DNA of 64,000 nt. Source: Novosphingopyxis sp965218915 (GTDB lineage Bacteria > Pseudomonadota > Alphaproteobacteria > Sphingomonadales > Sphingomonadaceae). The notes beneath the pieces were generated by a model. The model made no database searches. It saw only the letters and a list, made by a program, of their open reading frames with translations, and was not told the DNA's origin. Both the position numbers and the translations under genes were made by a program. This document shows positions 50,294-60,216 of the stretch, piece by piece. Numbering within the stretch: the stretch's first letter is position 1; each line of letters starts with the position of its first letter. The stretch spans positions 2,480,001-2,544,000 of the forward strand of contig NZ_OZ244708.1 in NCBI RefSeq assembly GCF_965218915.1, given 5' to 3'.

Positions 50294-50952
50294 CCGATGG
50301 CAAGGCCGCGATCTACGTTGCCGATGACTGGCTGAGCATGACCGTGCGGGACAGGGAACGGCGGCTCGCGGGTGCCGAACATCTGCTCCACCAGCCGGAC
50401 TGGGAGGAGGTGGTGCCCGGCCTCGACAGCCTGGCGGTGCGCTTCGATCCCGAACGCACCGATCCGGACACCGCGCGGCTGCTGTTCGTGCGCCAACTGG
50501 ACGGGGTTGCCAAATCCGGCGCGTCGGAGATGCGCGAGCAGATCATAGCCGTCTGCTACGACGCGGAATTCGCGCCCGATGCGGCGATGGTGGCGCAGAA
50601 GCTCGGCATCGAGTTATCCGCCCTGCCCGCCTGGCACGGCGCGCAGACATGGACGGTCGACATGCTCGGCTTCCAGCCCGGCTTCGCCTATTGCCGCGCA
50701 GAAGGGGATATTCCGGATATTGCCAGACTGGACCAACCGCGCCAGTCTGTGCCCGCCGGATCGGTCGGCTTGCTCGGCGGCCTGTGCGGGCTCTATCCGT
50801 TCGAGGGGCCGGGCGGCTGGCCATTGATTGGACGCACTCCCGTTCTGCTGTTCGACGCCCGGCGCGATCCGCCAAACCTGCTCGGCGCGGGCACGCGCGT
50901 GCGATTCGAGGCGATCGATCGCGCGCGCTTCGACTCCCTGACCGCCGCCTGA
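50290..50952 (+). CDS. pxpB: 5-oxoprolinase subunit B
   Basis: The 220-residue protein matches the KipI/PxpB family (allophanate hydrolase subunit 1 fold, cyclophilin-like). Family blocks are VRFDPERTD, GFQPGFAYCRAEGDIPDIARL and GSVGLLGGLCGLYPFEGPGGWPLIGRTP. With PxpC it forms the part of 5-oxoprolinase that works with PxpA. Its stop shares a base with the pxpC start (TGATG). Confidence 0.94.
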   Translation: MTDGKAAIYVADDWLSMTVRDRERRLAGAEHLLHQPDWEEVVPGLDSLAVRFDPERTDPDTARLLFVRQLDGVAKSGASEMREQIIAVCYDAEFAPDAAMVAQKLGIELSALPAWHGAQTWTVDMLGFQPGFAYCRAEGDIPDIARLDQPRQSVPAGSVGLLGGLCGLYPFEGPGGWPLIGRTPVLLFDARRDPPNLLGAGTRVRFEAIDRARFDSLTAA

Positions 50953-51881
50953 TGGGATTCATTCACATATTGAATGGCGGACTGCAGACCAGCCTGCAGG
51001 GTCGCCCGATCGCCGGGAAACGTCACCTTGCGCTGCCTGGCGCCGGGCCAGCCGATCCGTTGTCGCTCGCGCTCGCCAATTGGTGCGTGGGCAACGCACC
51101 GGACGCGCCGGGGCTGGAGATCACGCTGTCTGCGGCCAGCTTTCGCTTTAATGTCTCCGCCAAAATCGCGATTTGCGGCGCGGCGACCAGCGCCGATATC
51201 GACGCCCGGGCGGTTGCTACCCAGCGCAGCCATTATCTTCCCGCTGGCGCGGCATTACACGTTCACGTCGCCAGACAGGGCGTGCGAAGCTATCTCACCG
51301 TCGCCGGCGGGTTCGAGACGACCGAATTGCTTGGTGGAACCTCTTCCTACCTCCCGGCCAGGATCGGCGGCGCGATCCTTCGCGCAGGCAGCGCGATAGC
51401 CTTTTCCGGCGGAAACGACGCGGAGGAACGCCGCGTGCCCGAAGCCTATCGCCTGACCATGACTGGCGAGATCGGTCTCCATGCCGTGGCGGGTCCGGAG
51501 TTCGAAAGGCTGGCGGACCACGCCCGGCATGCCCTGTTCGACGAACCGTTCCTTGTCGGCAACCGCGCCAACCGCATCGGCTGCGAGTTGGCCGGACCGG
51601 AGATGATGGCGCAGCCGGGCGGCATCGCCAGCGCGGCGGTGTTTCCGGGCAGCGTGCAGGCGCCGCCATCGGGAAAGCCCTATCTGCTGGGCGTCGACGC
51701 GCAGACCACGGGCGGCTATCCGCGCATCGCGCAGGTGATCCGCGCCGACCGGCACAGCATCGGCCAGTTGCGGCCCGGCATGCGCGTACGTTTTCTGAGA
51801 ACCGATCCGCAGCGCGCACGCGAAATCCTGCGCCGGAAGCTCCTGCTCTGGCGCGCGCTGATGCCGGAACTGCGGTTATAG
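50952..51881 (+). CDS. pxpC: 5-oxoprolinase subunit C
   Basis: The 309-residue protein belongs to the KipA/PxpC family (allophanate hydrolase subunit 2 fold). It shows GRPIAGKRHLALPGAGPADPLSLALAN at the N-terminus, YLTVAGGFETTELLGGTSSYLPA centrally and the C-terminal TTGGYPRIAQVIRADRHSIGQLRPG. Its length is normal. It ends the operon, 5 bp before a family C repeat. Confidence 0.94.
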   Translation: MGFIHILNGGLQTSLQGRPIAGKRHLALPGAGPADPLSLALANWCVGNAPDAPGLEITLSAASFRFNVSAKIAICGAATSADIDARAVATQRSHYLPAGAALHVHVARQGVRSYLTVAGGFETTELLGGTSSYLPARIGGAILRAGSAIAFSGGNDAEERRVPEAYRLTMTGEIGLHAVAGPEFERLADHARHALFDEPFLVGNRANRIGCELAGPEMMAQPGGIASAAVFPGSVQAPPSGKPYLLGVDAQTTGGYPRIAQVIRADRHSIGQLRPGMRVRFLRTDPQRAREILRRKLLLWRALMPELRL

Positions 51882-51886
51882 AAACC

Positions 51887-51980
51887 CGTCATTGCGAGCC
51901 GCAGGCGAAGCAACCCAGGGCCATTGCAGCGCTGCTGTGCCCTGGATTGCTTCGTCGCCTGACGGCTCCTCGCAATGACG
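51887..51980. repeat. Dispersed inverted repeat, family C copy 2
   Basis: It starts CGTCATTGCGAGCCGCAGGC and ends GGCTCCTCGCAATGACG. The inner arms are CAACCCAGGGC and GCCCTGGATTGC. It lies between convergent pxpC and rpmE. Confidence 0.85.
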
Positions 51981-52010
51981 TCGGTGGTGGAGTTGAACCC
52001 CGGCCGCCGC

Positions 52011-52238
52011 TTATTTCTTGAGGCTGAGCCCGCCGAAACGCTTGTTGAAGCGCGCCACTTGGCCGCCCTGATCGAGCAGGCGCTGGTTGCCGCCGGTCCA
52101 GGCCGGGTGCGAGGTGGGATCGATGTCCAGCTGCAACGTGTCACCCTCGGCGCCCCAGGTCGAGCGCGTCTCGTAGGTCGAGCCGTCGGTCATCTGGACC
52201 TTGATCATGTGGTAATCGGGATGGATATCTTTTTTCAT
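52011..52238 (-). CDS. rpmE: 50S ribosomal protein L31
   Basis: The 75-residue ribosomal protein begins MKKDIHPDYHMIKVQMTDG and contains DPTSHPAWTG and GQVARFNKRFGG. The zinc-binding cysteines of the C+ form are missing, so this is the C-minus type, which does not need zinc. I start at the ATG at 52238. It lies 112 bp past fabZ and probably has its own promoter. Confidence 0.95.
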   Translation of the reverse strand: MKKDIHPDYHMIKVQMTDGSTYETRSTWGAEGDTLQLDIDPTSHPAWTGGNQRLLDQGGQVARFNKRFGGLSLKK

Positions 52239-52350
52239 GTGCTCATGGCTCCGATTGCGGGCCGATTTCCGAACGGCCACGGGAGGAAAGCGCGGGCCTT
52301 AACGGGGCGCCGCCGATTGTGCAAGCCGGGTACGGCGCATTCGCGTTCGT

Positions 52351-52827
52351 TCAGGCGGCGGCGGGCGGATCGGCGATCATCGCAGTGAAGCTGGCTTCCG
52401 CCGCCAGCTGCTCGCCGATCATCGCTTTGCCTTCGAACCGGCACACGCGCGGGCGCTTTTGCAGAAAGGAAACATTGAGTTCGAGCAAACAGCCCGGCTC
52501 CACCGGCGCGCGAAACTTGGCCTGCTCGATCGCCATGAAATAGACCAGCTTGCTGGAACCGACCAGATCGAAGCTTTCCATCGCGAGCACGCCGGCGGCC
52601 TGCGCCAGCGCCTCGACGATCATCACGCCCGGCATGATCGGACGGCCGGGGAAATGCCCCTGGAAGAAACCCTCGTTCATCGTGACGGCCTTCACCGCCT
52701 TGATCGAGAAGTCCTTTTCCAGCTCCACCACCCGGTCGACCAGCAGCATGGGATAGCGGTGCGGAAGCACCGCCATCACTTTGCGGACATCGTAAGCCAG
52801 CGGATCGGGCATATTCAGGCGCTTCAA
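52351..52827 (-). CDS. fabZ: 3-hydroxyacyl-[ACP] dehydratase FabZ
   Basis: The 158-residue hot-dog-fold enzyme dehydrates 3-hydroxyacyl-ACP in fatty acid synthesis. The catalytic histidine and glutamate are in GHFPGRPIMPGVMIVEALAQ, preceded by LPHRYPMLLVDRV. Its ATG overlaps the ompH stop. In most Gram-negative bacteria lpxD stands between ompH and fabZ; here it is absent. Confidence 0.96.
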   Translation of the reverse strand: MKRLNMPDPLAYDVRKVMAVLPHRYPMLLVDRVVELEKDFSIKAVKAVTMNEGFFQGHFPGRPIMPGVMIVEALAQAAGVLAMESFDLVGSSKLVYFMAIEQAKFRAPVEPGCLLELNVSFLQKRPRVCRFEGKAMIGEQLAAEASFTAMIADPPAAA

Positions 52828-53486
52828 CGACTCTCGGGCTGCGGCGGCGTCGAAGGCGCGGGCGGCTGTCCCTGCTGTACGGCCTGGCGCTCGCGCTGCG
52901 CGCGCGGCACCCAGCCGGCCGGCGGCACGATCTGCGCATTCGGAATCAAGCGATTCAACTCCGCGGTGACTTCGTCGGTCAGGTCATAGCTATCGTCACC
53001 GTCGATTACCGCGCCCGCACCGAGCAGAAGCGTCACCTTGGCGCGGCTGCGCGCGGCATCGACCGCGGCTTTCAACTGGTCGCCGATCTGCTCGTTCACA
53101 TAGGCTTCCGAGAGCGCGACCGGTTGCAATATCTGCTGCAGTTTGCCTTCGCCCTCGTTCTGGATCTGCTGAATCTGAGTGTATAGCGTACGCAACTGGT
53201 TTTCATCTGGCGTGGCCGCGGCGCGGGCGGCGTTGAACTGATCCGCCAACGGCTGCAAGCGGGCGGCATCGGCCTGACGCGCGGCCTGGGCCTGCTGAAT
53301 TTGCGCGGCATAGGTCGTCTGGCGCTGCTGCACGGCATTGACATAGGCACTGGACTGACGCGCGGCGGCCTCAAGATCGGCATAAGCGACGCCTTTGATC
53401 TGCTGCGCGGCGACAGGCGCGGCGAGCGAAACGGTGGCAGTGGTCGCCGCGAGAGCCAGCGACGCGGCTTTGACAAAATGTTTCAT
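52824..53486 (-). CDS. OmpH/Skp family periplasmic chaperone
   Basis: The 220-residue exported protein has a signal peptide ending at about APVAA (residue 27) and a long helical segment (about 45-150, rich in Ala, Gln, Arg) typical of the Skp coiled-coil tentacles. Skp holds unfolded outer-membrane proteins for the Bam complex. The C-terminal 30 residues are Pro/Gln-rich. It shares a TGATG junction with bamA, the usual partner. Confidence 0.88.
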   Translation of the reverse strand: MKHFVKAASLALAATTATVSLAAPVAAQQIKGVAYADLEAAARQSSAYVNAVQQRQTTYAAQIQQAQAARQADAARLQPLADQFNAARAAATPDENQLRTLYTQIQQIQNEGEGKLQQILQPVALSEAYVNEQIGDQLKAAVDAARSRAKVTLLLGAGAVIDGDDSYDLTDEVTAELNRLIPNAQIVPPAGWVPRAQRERQAVQQGQPPAPSTPPQPESR

Positions 53487-56278
53487 CAGAATTGGGTTCC
53501 TACGTTGAACGAGAAGGTCTTGGTATCGTCGCCCTCCTGCTTCAGCAGCGCGGTCGCGAGATCGATGCGCAGCGGGCCGAAGGGTGAATTCCAGTTGACG
53601 CCGATGCCGACGGATACGCGCGGGCTGGCGCTGTCGCCGACGAAGCGTTCCTGGAAGGGTGAGGCGACAGGAGTAGCGTTGGTACCGCTCGGACAGGTCT
53701 GCCCCATGCCGGCGATAAGCTTGGCCGGATCGGTAGCGGTCGCCGGAACCGTACAGGCAATGTTGATATCGTCGAATTGAGCGAACAGACGCTTCGTATC
53801 ACCCGGCAAGATCGTGTCGGTGATGGGCGCGGTGATATCGAACACCGAACCGGCATCGAGGAAGATCGACGGCCGCAACCCCAGTTCCTTGACGCCGGCC
53901 CCCAAGGGAATCTCGAGCTCGAGGCGGCCGAGATAATAGGCCCGGCCACCGATGGCGCTGTCCTGAATGCTGTCGCGGTCGGTCGGGAACAGGGGATTGC
54001 CGTTATCGTCCCGCACGATGTCGCCCGCAGCGTTAGTCGAACTACAGGCTCTGGGCTCGGCGCCGTCCGCCTGCATGCACAAAACAGAGGCGCGCTGAAC
54101 GCGCGGACCGACGCCGCGAATGTCGAAACCGCGAATTTGCGGCTCGCCGAGGAAGAAGCGGTCGGTCAGACGAACATCGTCGACACCCTGCGATTCCAGA
54201 CCGCGATTTTCGAGCGGGTAGATATAGCCGCCCTCGGCCGTGGCGGAGAAGATAAAGCCGTCGAACAGGTTCCAGTATTTTCCTCCCTCCACTTTGGTGC
54301 GCAGGAATTTCACATCGCCCCCAAGGCCGGCGAAATCCTGCGTCAGCGTGACATATTGACCGCGCGTTGGACGATAGCGACTGTCGCGCGCGTCATAGTT
54401 CAGCGAATAGCTGATCTGCGAGGTGACGCGGCTGCCCTCGGCATCGCACAGATAGCGGTTGATCTTGGCCGGATCGCACTCGAAATCGCCATCGCCGTCC
54501 AAGTCGCTCCGAAAACGATCGTCCACGGTGACATCATCATTGGCAATATAATAGCGGATGGAACCGTAAAGATATTCGTTGATCGGCACGCCGACGCCGA
54601 CTTGCGCACCGGTCGAGATCTGGCTGTAGTTGGTCGTCCGGTCATTGCCCGAACCGAAGAAGAAATTGCTGTAGTCCTTGCGAAAGATATCGCCGCTGAT
54701 CGCGATGTTGCGATCGAACAGATAGGGCTCCGTGAAGCCGAGCTGGACCGATTTGTTGTAGCTCGAGTAGCTCGCGCTGGCACGCAGGGTCTGGCCCTTG
54801 CCGCGAAAATTGCGCTGCTGGATCGATCCGGAGAAGATGAAATTCTCAATGCTCGAAAAACCCGCCGAGAGGGTCAGCTCGCCGGTCGATTTTTCCTCGA
54901 CATTGGTCGACAGGATGATCTTGTCCGGCGCGCTGCCCTGACGCTGCTCGATCTCCAGATCGTCCTGAAAATAGCCGAGCGACTTGATCCGGTTGGCCGA
55001 GCGCTGAACCTGGAAGCTGTTGAACGCATCCCCCTCCGACAGGCGGAATTCGCGGCGCACGACCTTGTCCTCGGTGATGCGGTTGCCGTTGATCTCCACC
55101 TCTTCGACATAGGTCCGGTCCGAATCGGCGACTAGAAAGGTCACGCCCATGGTATGGGTTTCGCGATCCGGCTCGAAATTCGGACGCACATCGGCAAAGG
55201 CATAGCCGAACAGACCGGCGGTTTCGGTCAGGCCTTCGACGGTGTCCTCGACCAGCTTGGCGTTGTACCAGTCGCCCTGCTTTACCTGCAAATTCCTGGT
55301 CAGCGCGGTGCCGTCGAAATCGCGGATTTCGCTCTCGACCTTTACATCGCCGAATTTGTAGCGTTCGCCTTCTTCCACCACATAGGTGATAATGAAATCT
55401 TCCTTGTCCGGCGTCAGCTCGGCCACGGCGGAGACCACGCGAAAATCGGCATAGCCTTCGGTCAGATAGAACTGACGCAGTTTCTGCTGATCATAGGCCA
55501 GGCGATCGGGGTCGTAACTGGTGTTGGACGAGAAGAAGCGGAAGATGCGCGACTGTTTGGTCGCCATTTCGCTGCGCAGTTCGCTGTCCGAAAATTCCTC
55601 GTTGCCGATGATGTTGATCGCGCGGACCTTGGACTTAGGCCCCTCGGTGATCTCGAACACGATATCGACGCGGTTCTGGTCGAGTTGCACCGCCTTGGGT
55701 TCCACGCTCGCGGCGAAGCGACCCTGTCGCTTGTACAGCTCGATGATGCGCGCGACGTCGGCGCGGACCTTGGAACGGGTATAGATCTGGCGCGGCGCCA
55801 ACTTGATCTCCGGCGCGATCTTGTCGCTCTTCAGACGCTTGTTACCCTCGATCAAAATACGGTTGATCACCGGGTTCTCGACCACCGTAATCAGCACTGC
55901 GCCATTGTCGTTGCGGATGCTGTAATCGGCGAACAGCTCGGTCTCGGCCAGGTCGCGCAGCGCCTGATCGGCGGCTTCTGGCGTGTAGAGCTGGCCGGGG
56001 CGCAGCTTGATGTAGGTTAGCACCGTCTGCGGTTCGAGCCGCTGCGTGCCCGCTACCGCGATCGTGCGGATGATGTCCTGGCCAGGGCGCGTCGCGTCGG
56101 TCTGGAGGCTCTGCGTGACGGCGCCGCCCGCGGGCTGCTGGGCGGGGGGCTGGTCTGCGGGAGGCTGGCCCGCCTGATCCTGCGCCAAGGCGGGCATCGC
56201 CATGCCCGACAAAATGGTTCCGCCGAGCAATGCCGCCGCGAAACGCGTGCGGCAATTGGTGCGAAGACGTGCTGTCAC
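53486..56278 (-). CDS. bamA: Outer membrane protein assembly factor BamA
   Basis: The 930-residue outer-membrane protein has a signal peptide ending PALA (about 29-32), then a Gln/Pro-rich stretch to about 70. Five POTRA repeats follow (for example IAVAGTQRLEPQTVLTYIKL), then a 16-strand barrel with the VRGF-like loop as IRGFDIRG. It ends in the C-terminal phenylalanine NVGTQF. It folds and inserts other beta-barrel proteins. The start is GTG at 56278, the only site giving a proper signal peptide. It is somewhat longer than enteric BamA because of the Gln/Pro stretch and barrel loops. Confidence 0.95.
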   Translation of the reverse strand: MTARLRTNCRTRFAAALLGGTILSGMAMPALAQDQAGQPPADQPPAQQPAGGAVTQSLQTDATRPGQDIIRTIAVAGTQRLEPQTVLTYIKLRPGQLYTPEAADQALRDLAETELFADYSIRNDNGAVLITVVENPVINRILIEGNKRLKSDKIAPEIKLAPRQIYTRSKVRADVARIIELYKRQGRFAASVEPKAVQLDQNRVDIVFEITEGPKSKVRAINIIGNEEFSDSELRSEMATKQSRIFRFFSSNTSYDPDRLAYDQQKLRQFYLTEGYADFRVVSAVAELTPDKEDFIITYVVEEGERYKFGDVKVESEIRDFDGTALTRNLQVKQGDWYNAKLVEDTVEGLTETAGLFGYAFADVRPNFEPDRETHTMGVTFLVADSDRTYVEEVEINGNRITEDKVVRREFRLSEGDAFNSFQVQRSANRIKSLGYFQDDLEIEQRQGSAPDKIILSTNVEEKSTGELTLSAGFSSIENFIFSGSIQQRNFRGKGQTLRASASYSSYNKSVQLGFTEPYLFDRNIAISGDIFRKDYSNFFFGSGNDRTTNYSQISTGAQVGVGVPINEYLYGSIRYYIANDDVTVDDRFRSDLDGDGDFECDPAKINRYLCDAEGSRVTSQISYSLNYDARDSRYRPTRGQYVTLTQDFAGLGGDVKFLRTKVEGGKYWNLFDGFIFSATAEGGYIYPLENRGLESQGVDDVRLTDRFFLGEPQIRGFDIRGVGPRVQRASVLCMQADGAEPRACSSTNAAGDIVRDDNGNPLFPTDRDSIQDSAIGGRAYYLGRLELEIPLGAGVKELGLRPSIFLDAGSVFDITAPITDTILPGDTKRLFAQFDDINIACTVPATATDPAKLIAGMGQTCPSGTNATPVASPFQERFVGDSASPRVSVGIGVNWNSPFGPLRIDLATALLKQEGDDTKTFSFNVGTQF

Positions 56279-56400
56279 CTGGGTCAATCCCGTTCCCTCA
56301 CCGGCTTTTGCCGGACTCTTGACTGCCGGCGCGGGCCGGCTCCTGTACGATCGGGCGCCGCCTTGCACGAAGCGGGCGGTCCGATCAAGAAAGCTTCGCC

Positions 56401-57513
56401 TCAGAACAGGCCGAAGGACGACAGATCGTTGAAAGTCACCAGCAGCATGAATGCGATGACGAGAGCAAAACCCGTCCGATAGGCCCACTCCATGGCCTGT
56501 GGGCCGACCGGCTTCCGCCGCACTGCTTCCACCGCATACATAAGGAGGTGTCCTCCATCGAGCATGGGAATTGGCAGCAGGTTAATGAACCCCAAGTTAA
56601 TCGAGATCAGTGCGATGAAGCCGATGAAAGCATAGACGCCGAGGCTGAGCTGTTCCCCGGAAACCTGCGCGATCTTGAGCGGCCCGCCCAGTTCGCGTAC
56701 CGATCGCCGCCCGCTGAAAACCTGACCAAGCGTGGTCACCATCAGCCGAACCACCTCGCCCGTCTGGCGGGTCGCGGCGATCGGCGCCTCCCAGAGCGGC
56801 ACATCGCGGATCACCTGCTTGGGCCATGGAATGCCGAGCAACCCGAACTTGTATTCGTTGCCGAACCGATCGCGCTCGACCCGCACACCCAACGTGCCCT
56901 CCAGCGCGAATTCGTGCCCGGCGCGATCGACCGCGATCGTCACCGGTTCGTTCGGGTGGATCGAGACCTCGCGCGCCATCGCGCCGAAGGTCTCGGTGCG
57001 TGCACCATTGATCGACAATATCTCGTCGCCCGCCTGCAGGCCGATCTCAGCCGCTGCGGTGTTAGCGGGCACCTCCGGAACCACGCTCGGCGTTACCGGC
57101 TGACCGAATGCGACGAAGAACCCCGCAAAGATAAGGATCGCGACCAGAAAATTGGTGATCGGCCCCGCCGCCACGATCAGCGCACGTTGCCACAGCGGTT
57201 TGGCCTGAAACATATGCGCGCTTTCGCGTTCGGGCAGCGCGTCGAAATCGGGGTTCGGCTGGCTTGCCGCTCCCATATCGCCGGCGAACTGGACATAGCC
57301 GCCCAGCGGCAGCATCGCGATCTTCCAGCGGGTGCCGCGCTTGTCAGTCCAGCCGGTCAGTTCCTTGCCGAAACCGATCGAAAAGGCATCCGCCTTCACG
57401 CCGAACAGCCGGCCGGCCCAATAATGCCCATATTCGTGCACGAACACGAGTGTGCCGATCACGGTCGCAAAGGCGAGCAGGGTCAGCAAGAGGCCGGGGC
57501 CTTCAGTCGCCAC
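56401..57513 (-). CDS. rseP: Site-2 metalloprotease RseP
   Basis: The 370-residue intramembrane zinc protease has HEYGH at 26-30 in the first helix, a PDZ domain in the middle (QAGDEILSINGARTETFG) and the third zinc ligand in NLLPIPMLDGGH. It cleaves membrane-bound anti-sigma factors and remnant signal peptides. The GTG at 57513 overlaps dxr by 11 bp, and no later start keeps the first helix. Confidence 0.94.
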   Translation of the reverse strand: MATEGPGLLLTLLAFATVIGTLVFVHEYGHYWAGRLFGVKADAFSIGFGKELTGWTDKRGTRWKIAMLPLGGYVQFAGDMGAASQPNPDFDALPERESAHMFQAKPLWQRALIVAAGPITNFLVAILIFAGFFVAFGQPVTPSVVPEVPANTAAAEIGLQAGDEILSINGARTETFGAMAREVSIHPNEPVTIAVDRAGHEFALEGTLGVRVERDRFGNEYKFGLLGIPWPKQVIRDVPLWEAPIAATRQTGEVVRLMVTTLGQVFSGRRSVRELGGPLKIAQVSGEQLSLGVYAFIGFIALISINLGFINLLPIPMLDGGHLLMYAVEAVRRKPVGPQAMEWAYRTGFALVIAFMLLVTFNDLSSFGLF

Positions 57514-58672
57514 GTGAAAAGTCTCCAACCAATTCGGAAGTACGCGCCCGAATATCGCGATCGACGGTGAATATGTCCTGAAGCCCGGCGGGCTCGGCGA
57601 TGTCGGCCGCATCCAGCACGCGCTCGACCAGCGCGGCGATATCGAGAAAGCCGATGCGACCCTGCAGGAACGCCGCGACCGCGATCTCGTTGGCCGCGTT
57701 CAGCGTGGCGGGCGCGGTGCCGCCTCTGCGCAGCGCCGCACGCGCAAGCCGCAGCGCCGGGAACCGCAGCTCGTCGGGCGCCTCGAAATCGAGCCGGCCG
57801 ATAGCGGCGAGATCGAGCGCGCCGCAGCCGGTCTCGATCCGCGCGGGCCAGGCCAGCGCGCTGGCGATCGGCACCTTCATGTCGGTCGGGCCGAGCTGCG
57901 CCAGCGTGGAGCAGTCCTTATATTCGACCATCGAATGGACCACCGATTGCGGGTGGACCAATATGTCGATCCGCTCCTCGCCGACGGCGAACAGGTGATA
58001 GGCCTCGATCAACTCGAGTCCCTTGTTCATCATCGTCGCGCTATCGACCGAGATTTTCGCGCCCATGTCCCAATTGGGATGCGCGACCGCCTGATCGGGC
58101 GTGACGCTGCACATTTCTTCGAGCGTCCAATCGCGAAACGGCCCGCCGCTAGCGGTGAGGATCAGGCGGCGCACCTCCTCGATCCGGCCACCCGACAAGC
58201 ATTGGAACAAGGCGTTATGCTCGGAGTCGACGGGCAGCAAGGTCGCTCCGCTGTGTTTTACCGCCGCCATCATCAGCGCGCCGGCTGAGACCAGCGATTC
58301 CTTATTGGCGAGCGCAACCGTCTTACCCTTTTCAATTGCGGCCATGACCGGCTCGAGCCCCGCGCAGCCAACGATCGCGGCCATCGTCCAGTCGGGGTCG
58401 AGCCCGGCCGCCTCACACAGCGCATCCTTGCCCGCCGCGATACCGATATTGGTGCCCGATAGCGCCGCCTTCAGATCGTCATAGCGATCCTCGTCGGCGA
58501 TTACGGCGAGCTTCGCGCCGAACTCGCACGCCAGCTTCGCCAAACCCTCGATGTCGTCATTGGCAGTAAGCGCCTGCACGTCATAGGCGTCGCGGTCGCG
58601 CCGAACGAGATCGAGCGTCGATGTTCCGACCGATCCCGTGGCCCCGAAAATACTGATCGTCCGCGCGCTCAT
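57503..58672 (-). CDS. dxr: 1-deoxy-D-xylulose 5-phosphate reductoisomerase
   Basis: The 389-residue NADPH- and metal-dependent enzyme makes 2-C-methyl-D-erythritol 4-phosphate in the non-mevalonate isoprenoid pathway, which also feeds carotenoids and undecaprenyl phosphate. The Rossmann motif is GATGSVGTSTLDL, metal binding is in PVDSEHNALFQ, and the catalytic loop SGGPFRDW follows. I use the ATG at 58672 in an ATGA overlap with cdsA; an ATG four codons upstream is possible. Confidence 0.96.
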   Translation of the reverse strand: MSARTISIFGATGSVGTSTLDLVRRDRDAYDVQALTANDDIEGLAKLACEFGAKLAVIADEDRYDDLKAALSGTNIGIAAGKDALCEAAGLDPDWTMAAIVGCAGLEPVMAAIEKGKTVALANKESLVSAGALMMAAVKHSGATLLPVDSEHNALFQCLSGGRIEEVRRLILTASGGPFRDWTLEEMCSVTPDQAVAHPNWDMGAKISVDSATMMNKGLELIEAYHLFAVGEERIDILVHPQSVVHSMVEYKDCSTLAQLGPTDMKVPIASALAWPARIETGCGALDLAAIGRLDFEAPDELRFPALRLARAALRRGGTAPATLNAANEIAVAAFLQGRIGFLDIAALVERVLDAADIAEPAGLQDIFTVDRDIRARTSELVGDFSRGD

Positions 58673-59462
58673 GTCATCCACCATAGCCACAGCAGCGCCA
58701 CCAGCGGCGCTACCGGCACCAGCCCGTCGAGCCGGTCCATCACGCCGCCGTGACCGGGCAGCAGATCGCCGCTGTCCTTGACCCCGGCGCGGCGCTTCAG
58801 GAAACTTTCGAAAAAATCGCCCGCCTGCGCCACCACCGAAAGCAATCCGCTGGCCAAGGCCAGTTCGAGCGTCAGGCGCCCGAAATGGTGGAACAGCAGG
58901 CCGCAGCCGATCGCGCTCACGATCCCGCCGATCGCCCCAGACCAGGTTTTCTTGGGGCTGACCGCGGGCCACACCTTGGGTCCGCCGATGCTCTTGCCGA
59001 CGAAAAAGGCGCCGATATCCGTCGCCCACACCAGCGCCAGCGCCCACATCGCGATCTCATGGCCGAAGTCGAGCTCCCGCAGGAACACCAGCGCCACCGC
59101 GGGCAGCCCCGCATAGAACATGCCGAGCGCAAGCCGCACCGACTGCGCGCCGATCGCCAGCACCACCGCCATGCCGACGAACGCTAGCAGGACGGTTAGC
59201 GAAGGCCCGGGAAAGGGCGGCTGCGGCGCGAGCAGAAGCAGCGGCACGGTGATCGCAGCCTGCGCGAAGCGGCGCTTCAGCCCCTCCTTCACCAGATCGG
59301 ACCATTCGCCCATCATCAGGATCGAGCCGAGCGACACCAGCGCCCAGAAATAGAGCCAGCCCAACCAGATATCGCCCAGCGCCAGCGCGATCAGCGCGAT
59401 GCCGACGGTGATCCGCCGGGTAAGCTCGCGCTGGAAGCGCGGGCGAAGATAGGCGGCGACGC

Positions 59463-59466
<4 letters not shown>
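58669..59466 (-). CDS. cdsA: Phosphatidate cytidylyltransferase
   Basis: The 265-residue integral membrane enzyme makes CDP-diacylglycerol from phosphatidate and CTP. The signature near the C-terminus reads KDSGDLLPGHGGVMDRLDG, and about seven helices precede it. The GTG at 59466 overlaps the uppS stop (GTGA). Confidence 0.95.
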
Positions 59467-60212
<746 letters not shown>

Positions 60213-60216
60213 CCGC

